Assembly (NCBI RefSeq): GCF_901709675.1
Contig: NC_051089.1
Coordinates: forward strand, 18,102,008 to 18,166,007
Origin: Syngnathus acus
Taxonomy: Eukaryota; Chordata; Actinopteri; Syngnathiformes; Syngnathidae
Length of the DNA stretch: 64,000 nucleotides
Direction of reading: 5' to 3'
The position numbers and the translations under genes are program-made. The notes below the pieces were generated by a model. The model was not told the origin of the DNA and did no database searches. It saw only the letters and a list, made by a program, of their open reading frames with translations. Below are positions 55,710 to 64,000 of this stretch, in pieces. The number at the start of each line of letters is the position of its first letter. The stretch's first letter is position 1.

Positions 55710-56866
55710 TAGTCATCTCTTTTGAAGTTCTCATTTGGCTTTAAATGGAGTTATCACCAAAGTACATGGGAGCAAACGTGAAGCCTCTGCTGAACAGGAG
55801 ACTATATCAACAGCACAAACTTGTTTCTCTTGTGTATACTGGCCTTTCTTTTGAATACTTTAATTTATCAGTTCATAGAATTAAACTCCCAACAAACAAA
55901 GAAAATAATAAAAAAAATAAAAATTATTTAATTTAATAAAAATATTTTTCTTTTTCAAAAAAGGAATTACTCGCACTCACCCATTTCCTAAAAGTGTGTT
56001 TCATTCATTCATAAAAAAAAAAACTTTCAGAAATTCACAATATTTACAGTAAAATGAGGTCAGTTACATTCCAATATTACGGTATCCACAAAATCAAAAT
56101 AGTATTGGCAAACTTGAATGAAGGTAAGGTCATATGTATGTTACTTTTTCTAAAGGCACCCAATTATTCATCTTTAATTACTATCTAGTTAAGGATAAAG
56201 GGGAATTAGCAATGCACTTTCTGGCGACAGCCAGTGCTATTTCCAGAATGTTTTATTGAAACTTGTTGAGTCTTTATCCAATTTATTAATGCTTCCCAGC
56301 AAACAAAATTCTGAATCAATCGGCAATAAAATTTGAGAGATCTTAGTCAAGGCAACACACAAGTCAATCCAGAAATCTCACCTTTCCACATGAAGGTATA
56401 GTGTAGGAAAGAACCCATATCAGCAGCACATTGGAAACATGTATGTATCAGATAGGATTCGGCTTACCTTTATGATCTTTTGCTGGAGTCAGATATAACT
56501 GATTAAGAAGATTATGGTGGATAAGTCTATACGGTACAGTGTACTGACATACTAGATCTTATCTTATTTGCTAGCACTTTAGAAATTAGTTTGTAATCCA
56601 AATTCATCAATGAAATAGAGCTACAAGAGGCACATTTTAGTGGCTCTATGCCTTTTTTAAAAATATGACAGTATTATGGCTTTTTGGCAAAGGGTGTGGT
56701 TATTATGGTGGCCAGGCCTGAAGAGATTTATGTACTTATTTTTCATCGTAGTGGTAGCACCACCTACTGGCCACAGAAAATAAATGGTTTATGGGGTTGA
56801 TCTCAAATGACGTCACGTTTGCTCATAAATATTCAGCGGATGTGAACATTCGGACAAACATTGGAA
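55710..56866. other. Downstream intergenic stretch
   Basis: AT-rich, with a pronounced A/T run at 55900-55960. A short plus frame at 55745-55936 has no domain. No transposon is recognised until the SAP/YqaJ copy. Confidence 0.4.
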
Positions 56867-57710
56867 TGGCCACTGCAGCTACACGCATCATTTTGGAGGA
56901 GGACGATGTACCAGGACAAAATTCCAACACGGTTTTGTTGCCAAACATAGTGTGCAACAACTCAAACGTTAGCTGACATGCAGAGGCCTCAAAGTCAGCG
57001 GGAAGAAAGCCGTTTTGGTCGAAAGGTAAGCTTTATTTTGCGATAGTGCTCGCTCTCACTCCGGTTAGGTCGTGCGAGGTAACTTCGTGTTGCTAACTTT
57101 CCTGAGAATTAATCGACAAACAGTGTGGAACAACTTAAACGTTCACTGACATGCAGAGACCTTAAATTCAGCTGAAAGAAAGCCGTTTTAGTCGATGGGT
57201 AAAATTTATTGGGTGATAGCTCTCACTCATGTGAGGTCTTGCAAGCGAACCAAACTAACCTCGTATTGCCAACTTTCATGAAAATTTAACATTTGGAAGT
57301 CACAACTTTGTTATTATGCTATCAATAATATTATATATATTATTGTTATAATGACACAGCTATGCAAGGGTGGAATATACAGGACCTATACCGATCCATC
57401 TTTGAAATTGTTATGATTGTTAGTGATTTTAATATATTTTAAAAAATATACTGATCTATCCATTCTGTTTGCACAGATGCCAGCATGCGATTTTACAGAG
57501 AGCATGGTGCCATTTTGTCATTTGGAGTCCGAAAGGAATGATTGTGAAACAAATTTTGTTCAACCAAGGTGTTTTTGATGCAATCGTGCCTGTTCTGAAA
57601 GACTTTCACTTTAACTATCTTTGCCCGGAATATGTTGAAATGAGACTTCCGAGAAATCTGAAAATTTTGACTTTGAAGTAAAAGTAAAATCTTGTCTAAT
57701 GTAAACTGTG
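56867..57710 (+). pseudogene. SAP/YqaJ-type gene copy 2 (degraded)
   Basis: ATG at 56867 opens MATAATRIILEEDDVPG. After a one-base shift the sense continues KFQHGFVAKHSVQQLKR, then a stop where Trp is expected, then LTCRGLKVSGKKAVLVER before GTAAGC. This is a SAP DNA-binding motif. The SAP end and its donor region are repeated once more, more decayed, at 57122-57220. After intron-like DNA and the acceptor TTTGCACAG, the second exon (57469-57681 frame) reads CQHAILQRAWCHFVIWSPKG, VFDAIVPVLKDFHFNYLC, PEYVEMRLPRNLKILTLK and stop. The CxFVIWSPKG segment is the C-terminal core pattern of YqaJ/lambda-exonuclease-like nucleases. The middle of the nuclease is deleted. Host gene family or transposon cargo is undecided. 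Confidence 0.65.
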
Positions 57711-58538
57711 GTTGTATGCAAACACTGCTCGCCACTGGCGGAGTTTGTGGTCTTATAGTGCCGTCCTTTTTACCTGCCAAGGGAAATTACTGCGATTCTG
57801 CTAGTGGCGGTATACATCCCGCCTTCCAACGTTGAAAGCGACAGGATCACGGCTCTTAGTGAACTGTACCAGGCTGTCAGTGAACAACAGACGGCGCACC
57901 CTGACGGTTTCACCATCTTCGCTGGGGATTTTAATCATGCAGACCTGAAGACTGTTTTTCCAAAGCTACACCAGCATGTTGATTTTCCAACTCGAGGAGA
58001 GAGCTTCCTGAACCTGGTCTACACTACGCATAAAGGAGCTTTCAAAGCCACCCCCCTCCCCCACATTGGACTTTCTGACCATATCGCTGTTATGCTGATG
58101 CCCACATACAGACAAAGAGTGAAAGCATACAGGCCGGTTCGCAAACAGGTAAAAGTGTGGCCTGAGGGAGCCTGTGATGCTCTTGAATACTGCTTTGACA
58201 CAACAGACTGGGAAATGTTTAAGCAGGCAGCCACTTACAACAATCAGACAGACATAGAGGAGTATACAGACTCTGTAACCTCTTACATCACAAAGTGCAT
58301 TGATGATGTGACCCACACAAAAACATCGTCACTCGGGCTAACTGGAAGCCATGGCTGACAGGGGATGTCCTCAGGCTGCTGAGGGCCAGAGACGAAGCCT
58401 ACAGGGCTGGGGATGAAGCTGGCATGAGAACGGCGAGGGCCAATCTGTCCCGTGGTATCAAGGAAGCAAAAAAGGCATTCACTTGCAAGGTTACCGCCCA
58501 CTTCAAAGACAGCAGGAATGCACGGGGCCTATGGCAAC
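57711..58538 (+). mobile_element. L2-C LINE, endonuclease part
   Basis: Begins inside the endonuclease ([20 protein letters not shown]), then [28 protein letters not shown] and [11 protein letters not shown], with linker residues to about 58535 (RDEAYRAGDEAGMR). Catalytic Asp and His (GDFN, SDH) are present. 5'-truncated at the SAP/YqaJ copy. Interrupted by the deleted retroposon at 58539 and continues at 59329-59436. Confidence 0.85.
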
Positions 58539-59328
58539 GTCTTCCGGGTTAGAGCACGCTGGCGTCAGATTTGTTGACTGCCGCTTCTGTCCCGGACCGT
58601 GTCCGTTACTTGTTTTTCGTTTTCCCGTTTTCAGTGCACTCGTCTCTTTTATTTTTCTCGTGTTGTCTTTCGTCCACCTCGCATCCCCGCAGCTCAGCTC
58701 TCACCTATCTGTTTCCTCTCCCTCGGACTACCAACTACGTTAGCCAGCTAGCCAACAGCCAACTGGCCAAAACCACCACCGGACCCTCCTGCCTCCCGAC
58801 TCGGAGCCTGTGGCCGCCTGCTGTGGACTCTACGGCAGTTCTGGCCCGGCTGTCTGGCCTTCCGTCCGGCGTCCTTGGGGGACGGGCTCCACTCCCTGCG
58901 GGCTCGCCAACTGTGGCTCTGCTGTGTGCCGCCGTGGTGCGTTGGGGCCTGCCGTTCGAGCGGGTGCAGTCGAGGTCGACCGGCATCACCACCTGGTCCA
59001 CTGCTGCTTCCACACGAGGCTGGGATCCTTCGCCGTCGCCGCTACATCTGACCAGCATTTCCCCGATGGCTCACCCATCTCCTCTTTTTGGACTACCAAC
59101 CCCCCATCACCCCCACCTCCCGTACTGGCAACCTCAACAACCTCCGCTCCCGCCCCTCCTGCTCCTCCATTCATCTCCTTCGCACTGCTGACCGATGTCT
59201 TGTTAACTATAACCTACTGTCTCCCCCCCCCCCCCCCTCCACTCTTTTTTTATTCCATGTAAAGCGACTTTGGGTTATTGAAAAGCGCTATATAAATTGA
59301 ATGAATTATTATTATTATTATTATTATT
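58539..59328 (+). mobile_element. Internally deleted retroposon, copy 2
   Basis: Same borders and internal junctions as 34009-34806: starts GTCTTCCGGGTTAGAG, ends AAAAGCGCTATATAAATTG plus (ATT)n. Differences are scattered substitutions and short indels, including a longer C run near 59226. The 58571-59191 frame matches the Ser/Pro-rich frame of copy 1. Inserted in L2-C between codons that read GLWQ and QTITN. Confidence 0.72.
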
Positions 59329-59436
59329 CAGACCATCACGAACTAAAGGCCCGCGCCGCAGAGCTGTGAGAGCAACATCCCTCTGCTCGACGATCTGAAC
59401 CGCTTCTTTGCTCGCTTTGACGCTCAGAACAGCACT
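59329..59436 (+). mobile_element. L2-C LINE continuation
   Basis: CAGACCATCACGAAC and the frame NIPLLDDLNRFFARFDAQN continue the L2-C linker ahead of the RT domain (compare L2-D FLNGLNNFFGRFEALNST). It stops where RTE sequence begins. Confidence 0.75.
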
Positions 59437-60148
59437 GAAGCGGTCGGGATGAGGGTCAGCACCTCCAAATCCGAGTCCATGGTCCTCGGTCGGAAAAGGG
59501 TGGAATGCCCTCTCCGGATCGGGGATGAGATACTGCCCCGAGTGGAGGAGTTCAAGTATCTTGGGGTCTTGTTCACGAGTGAGGGGAGGATGGAGCGCGA
59601 GATCGACAGGCGGATCGGTGCAGCGTCGGCAGTAATGCGGACGCTGTACCGGTCCGTCGTGGTAAAGAGAGAGCTGAGCCAAAAGGCAAAGCTCTCAATT
59701 TACTGGTCGATTTACGCTCCTACCCTCACCTATGGTCACGAGCTAAGGGGTGTGACCGAAAGAACGAGATCCCGGATACAATCGGCCGAAATGAGTTTTC
59801 TCCGCAGGATGTCCTTAGAGAGCTCGGTCATCCGGGAGAGACTCGGAGTAGAGTCGCTACTCCTCCACGTTGAGAGGAGCCAGATGAGGTGACTCAGGCA
59901 TCTCATCAGGATGCCTCCTGGACGCCTCCCTGGGGAGATGTTCCGGGCATATCCCACCGGTAGGAGACCCCGGGGACGACCCAGGACGCACTAGAGAGAC
60001 TATGTCTCTCAGCTGACCTGGGAACGCTTTGGGATCCCCCGGGATGAGCTGGATGAAGTGGCTGGGGAGAGGGAATTCTGGGAGTCTCTCCTAAAGCTGC
60101 TGCCCCCACGACCCGACCCCGGATAAGCGGAAGAAGATGGATGGATGA
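59437..60148 (+). mobile_element. RTE LINE 3' end
   Basis: Plus-strand 3' part of the RTE family: EAVGMRVSTSKSESMVLGRK, EEFKYLGVLFTSEGRME, RRIGAASAVMRTLYRSVVVK, then stops, ending GGATAAGCGGAAGAAGATGG ATGG. 5'-truncated. The L2-C to RTE joint falls at GAAGCGGTCGGGATG, where the reading frame runs through. Confidence 0.9.
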
Positions 60149-60600
60149 TATAATTATTCAAACTATAAACATTCTTGACCAACTGCCATTTTATGCTGGA
60201 AAAAATACAATCTCTGGCATCCGTCTGTCTCGAGAGACAATGGTAGCGCCATGGAGTCTCCAGGGCGCTAGCCAGGGCAGAATGTTTGAAGATCATGCGT
60301 TGCCCATTAAACATGACTCCACTCTCGGCTGCACCAACTTGATCCAAGGGAACGCTGCGCATTACATTTGGAGCTGGTTTAGCTGCAGGAGCTGCCGGAG
60401 AGATGTCGACGTCGACTATCCAACCGTCTTCGGGGCTCCACTCCGAATATTTCCTCAGGGTTGTCTCCCGAAGCCTTTCCCGAAAATAGGTAACCCACAA
60501 GGCAGTGGGGGTTTGAGAATCAGGGTTTTCCGTCCCCTAGATGGATTGCCCTCCCAAGCTGACGAGCTCCATCTACCCGAAAAAATACAATAAAATCATA
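60149..60600 (-). other. Unidentified conserved-looking stretch
   Basis: A minus frame (about 60190-60500) contains WVTYFRERLRETTLRKYSEW and PLDQVGAAESGVMFNGQRM; the plus strand includes GCATCCGTCTGTCTCGAGAG. GC content and codon-like texture differ from the AT-rich flanks. I cannot assign a family. Confidence 0.35.
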
Positions 60601-60734
60601 ATAAACATACATAATATTAAATTAAATAACAGCAATAAATAATATTCAATTCAAAGTAATCAGCAACATTAACTCAGGAGCACAATATATAAAACGTTTT
60701 AACCTACAAAACAAAAATGAATAAAACAATTTGT

Positions 60735-60885
60735 GCTCAAAATGAGGCAGCATGACAGAGACCATATCCACGGCTGCAGGTAGTATCAGCTCTTCTGCAA
60801 TGGTGTGTTTTTTTCTTGCACTGAGCAATTTGGTACATTGCTTTATATGATGTTTACAGTGCTTGCTGATTGACGGAAGTAGCAT
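60735..60885 (-). pseudogene. hAT transposase scrap
   Basis: The minus frame carries SARKKHTIAEELILPAAVDM, which parallels KPHTIAEELIKPCALEMAK in the hAT transposase at 21705-22586. It comes from the region between the BED finger and the catalytic domain. Confidence 0.6.
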
Positions 60886-61494
60886 TCACAAAGTGGGAGG
60901 ATTGTTGGCAATATTCAGCCCGTTTTCGCTGAAAAACCTCAAGCATCTAATCAGCGTGATTGAGGTGCAATGACTTTATAAGTGCCGCCTTAGTTTATTT
61001 GGCTTCAGACTGTCCACTGCCAACATTGTAAGGCACAGTAAACACACCGCTTTCCTTGTCTCCCATCGTAGTCGCACTGAAGCCGAGCGCGACGTACGCT
61101 TGGTCATATTTCCTTGTCTTAGCTTTCGTTTGACTCATTTCTCTTATCTCCGTCTCCTGCACTTTTTATCGCCTGTCTGTGCTGTGTGTGCGTATGTTCC
61201 ATGTGCTCTACACTGTGCGGGCTTTGAAAAGAGACCTTACGGAGGCTACGAAAAAAAGGGTCTCCAGCCCTATGGCAGGGGGTGCTAGTGATCCCGGGAT
61301 GCTTCATGCGCCTACCTGTAGAATAAGAGATCTCCAGTTCAAATTTACAGTGAACAACTGAGGAGCAGTCGTCCATTTACCGTTTTTTTCCATGTATAAT
61401 GAAAAGGTATGAAAAATTCTTGAATCTTGAATGTCAATTTTTTTATTCCATGTGCTTTATTGAGTGTTTTTATGTGTGAAGACTGCTGATATGA
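60886..61494. other. Unassigned stretch
   Basis: May hold further hAT 5' sequence. No motif is recognised. Confidence 0.3.
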
Positions 61495-61806
61495 CCAGCT
61501 CAGTGGCCTAGTGGTAGAGTGTCCGCCCTGAGACTGGAAGGTTGTGGGTTCAAACCCTGGCCGGGTCATACCAAAGACTATAAAAATGGGACCCATTGCC
61601 TCCCTGCTTGGCACTCAGCATTAAGGGTTGGAATTGGGGGGTTAGATCACCAAATGATTCCCGAGCGCGGCACCGCTGCTGCTCACTGCTCCCCTCTCCC
61701 CCAGGGGATGGATCAAAATCACATGGGGATGGGTTAAATGCAGAGGACAAATTTCACCACACCCAGATGTGTGTGTGACGATCATTGGGACTTTAACTTT
61801 ACTTTA
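61495..61806 (+). mobile_element. tRNA-derived SINE (second family)
   Basis: The tRNA-like head (CTCAGTGGCCTAGTGGTAGA, GTGGGTTCAAACCCTGGC) contains A and B boxes. A conserved body follows (CCAAAGACTATAAAAATGGG, CATTGCCTCCCTGCTTGGCA) and the copy ends CATTGGGACTTTAACTTTAC plus TTTA. ATATGA at 61489-61494 and 61807-61812 is the likely target duplication. Confidence 0.9.
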
Positions 61807-61923
61807 ATATGAAATTTTAATTAAAATAGTTCAAATTAAATAATGAATAAGCCACACTCGAGCAGCGTTCCCCAACCTTTTTTGTGACACGGTTAGGTGG
61901 CGGACAAATTTTACCGGAGGCGG

Positions 61924-61925
61924 GG

Positions 61926-61989
<64 letters not shown>
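61924..61989. repeat. (GT)n microsatellite
   Basis: About 30 GT units with one GC variant near the start. Confidence 0.97.
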
Positions 61990-61990
<1 letters not shown>

Positions 61991-62039
61991 CGTCAGTGCC
62001 TCCCCAGTCATGAACCTCACCGCACGTCACTGGTGTGGA

Positions 62040-62890
62040 CATGTTTTCTTGGGTGGGACGCTGGTTAGATTCTCAATCCCAGAGGATGGTCTCTTCTGAG
62101 CAGTCAAAGGGCCTGCTGTCACAGTGTGTGTCACTGAGCTGCCACTGCCTGCAGATGGCCGTCCCCTCTTCGGAGTCTTGATTGTGTCCTTCAGAATGAG
62201 AGAGGATGCTATCTGTGCCTGGAACAGTCTCAGGTTCAGTGTCTCTTTTGGAGAGACCCCGAGAGCCTTGCAGTCCCGCTTGTAGATGAGCCAGGTGTTG
62301 ACCACAGCAAGGGTGATGGTGTGCTAGAAGATGTACATGTACCAGCGGCGAGATTTCACGGGGAACTTGTATTTGGCTGTGAATGAATCCAGCAAATCCA
62401 CACCTCCCATGTATTTGTTGTAGATGCCCACGATGTGAGGCCGTTCAACTTCTATGTAGGTCTTGTTGACTTTGTCCCAGTGTTGGATCTTCTCCACAGG
62501 CTCAGTTCCAGCAAAGGACGACACAAGTGTGACCGCTCGGTTGTCATACCATTTGACGGCAGAGATGTTGTGTTTCACCTCCACTCTGTGGTCAAAGGCT
62601 CCTCTTCCCTTCTTCTTCAAACTCTTGTCGTCTTCAAGGTTGCAGTTGGGTAGGCGCACCTGCCTGGCTGTTCCGACATAATGTATTCCGCGATCAAGGA
62701 GCTTCTCTACCAGTGGAACAGGGGTGAAGAAGTTGTCTGCATAGACCTTGTAGTTGTGACCTTCTGGCAGTGTTGAAGCTAGCTTTGTCACAACATCACC
62801 AGAAAAGCCAAGTTCTGATTTGGCTCACAGTCCATTGTTGCTTTCTTGGTAGATATCAAAGTCACACATCACGCCACAGGCTCCAGTAGG
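62040..62890 (-). pseudogene. PiggyBac (PGBD3-like) transposase C-terminal half
   Basis: The minus frame 62324-62791 reads LPEGHNYKVYADNFFTPVPL, LLDRGIHYVGTARQ, AVKWYDNRAVTLVSSF and YNKYMGGVDLLDSFTAKYKF. These include the catalytic-domain Asp positions (YADNFFT, GGVDLLD) of piggyBac transposases. A stop separates it from 62027-62305 (VNTWLIYKRDCKALGV, Lys/Pro-rich tail), and another stop occurs just upstream (near 62826). The N-terminal half is absent, so it is inactive. Different in sequence from the 43596-49710 piggyBac debris. Confidence 0.85.
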
Positions 62891-62910
62891 AAAAAATAAT
62901 TACAAGTCGA

Positions 62911-62988
62911 ACAATTAACAATAATTCCACTCACCAACAATTAACAATAATTCCACTCACCAACAATTAACAATAATTCCACCCACCA
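62911..62988. repeat. 26-bp tandem repeat, three units
   Basis: Unit ACAATTAACAATAATTCCAC plus TCACCA, with one C substitution in the last unit. Confidence 0.95.
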
Positions 62989-63360
62989 ATCTCAGAGCAA
63001 AAGAGGAGACAAAAGGTCTATAATGCTATTTGGTGGAAAAGGTCAAGTGATCAGTTCTCCTTTGTTCCAAAATCCGAATTCTGTTTGAATAGATATGCGG
63101 CCTTCAGGAGGAGGACCACGCCTTGAAAATGGCATCTCTCTTCTCTGCTGGCCCAAAGTCCTCTCTCCATGCATATCGATAAGCTTAAAATTTGACAAAG
63201 TCCAATTCGAAGACTCCAGAAATTCCAATCTCAAAAAGGATGAAAAATCCACCTTCGTCTAAAGGCGTTCTTGGCTCCGGGCACGCAGTGCCAGCATACT
63301 GGCGAGAGAGAACAAGTTTCCTGTCCGGAACCAAGCTTTTATAGGCTCGTCCGCTCCACC
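62989..63360. other. Unassigned stretch
   Basis: Contains CTTTTATAGGCTCGTCC (63336), a TATA-like site. No coding domain is seen in the minus frames here. Confidence 0.3.
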
Positions 63361-63513
63361 TCATAGGAATATGTAGATGAAAGGTCAAAACCCCTGCACT
63401 AGGTCATAGGTATATCTCGGTGAGAGGTCAGAATCCCTACACCAGGTCATAGGAATATCTAGGTGAAAGGTCAGAATCCCTGCACCAGGTCATGGGAATA
63501 TCTAGGTAAATAT
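63361..63513. repeat. 43-bp tandem repeat, about 3.5 units
   Basis: Units start AGGTCA at 63382, 63425 and 63468 and contain CCCTGCACCAGGTCATAGGA and ATATCTAGGTGA. Confidence 0.92.
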
Positions 63514-64000
63514 CTGGCCGATTCCACCAGGATAGCAAACAACCTCTTTTGTCTCCCCACAACTTTATACATTCATGTATCGATGGAACAACAATGTTAA
63601 ATACATGTTGGATATCGATTTAAACATTGCAACATCAAAATAGCATGTTTTCACAATAGTCAATTTAACAGATCATCCTCATTAGCCATAATAATGGGTT
63701 CTTCTAACTTTAATATATACTATAATGATATTGCTCAAGCTGTTACAGATTAAAATTATGGCAAAGCAAAATCATATTCCAAAGTTGTGTGTGGCTACAT
63801 GTTTGAACAGGTCGTGTCCTCCCAACTGCTAACAATTTAATTTATTAGATTTGTTAGTTTCCATCAGGTCACCCCTATGTCGAGCTTTGTCACAATCACC
63901 TGGTGAAATTTTTGAATTACAATAGAGGTTGACTAGATCAATCAGTCACCTCCTTTATCAGTTTATCAAAAGTTAATTTTAAGGAACTAACTTCTAAGTA
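63514..64000. other. Unassigned window end
   Basis: AT-rich. No gene or repeat family is recognised. Confidence 0.35.

Noticed and set aside
61495-61570. tRNA gene
   Set aside because: It is the head of a SINE with a characteristic body and flanking duplication.

Overview
The window reads as vertebrate nuclear DNA from a teleost fish, probably a percomorph. The signs are spliced exons, L2- and RTE-type LINEs, tRNA-derived SINEs with GGATGG-type tails, hAT, Tc1, pogo and piggyBac transposons, Ty3/Gypsy LTRs and long (CA)n and (TA)n tracts. There is no bacterial gene organisation. Species cannot be fixed from this sequence.

One host gene is clearly recognisable. Four plus-strand exons (7119-7308, 23680-23818, 25211-25319, 55487-55629) have good splice sites and compatible phases. 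They encode the C-terminal part of a docking-protein (DOK4/5/6 class, closest to DOK4): most of the IRS-type PTB domain, the [10 protein letters not shown] segment and a short tail ending in a stop, with AATAAA 51 nt downstream. The 5' exons (PH domain) lie upstream of the window. The three introns (about 16.4, 1.4 and 30.2 kb) consist largely of mobile elements.

Layout. 1-540: degraded SAP/YqaJ-type gene copy. 960-1118: lone THAP exon (minus). 1524-2858: hAT. 2981-6231: broken L2 LINE. 7119-7308: DOK exon. 7650-14090: old RTE LINE split by an L2 copy, itself split by a younger RTE. 14305-16010: hAT carrying a MITE. 16408-18408: 3' end of a chromodomain Gypsy. 18432-20590: deleted L2, microsatellites and a MITE. 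20829-23526: nearly complete hAT with transposase. 23680-25319: two DOK exons. 27454-28899: another hAT. About 29000-37310: LTR/retroviral debris interrupted by a SINE and a near-full-length L2, which itself carries a solo LTR and a deleted retroposon. 37584-43564: Tc1 and hAT copies, each with further insertions, including a three-LTR Gypsy concatemer. 43596-49710: piggyBac debris, a solo LTR and the best-preserved L2 LINE. 49749-53440: pogo/Tigger-like element and a hAT MITE inserted inside an inverted copy of itself. 55487-55629: last DOK exon.

Downstream of the gene are a second SAP/YqaJ copy (56867-57681), L2 and RTE fragments, a second copy of the deleted retroposon, a tRNA SINE, a piggyBac remnant and minisatellites.

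Nothing resembles a new multi-gene system. The most interesting material is the repeated SAP-YqaJ exonuclease gene family, the deleted retroposon family with a shared internal structure, the non-autonomous minisatellite-bearing LTR concatemer and the self-nested hAT.
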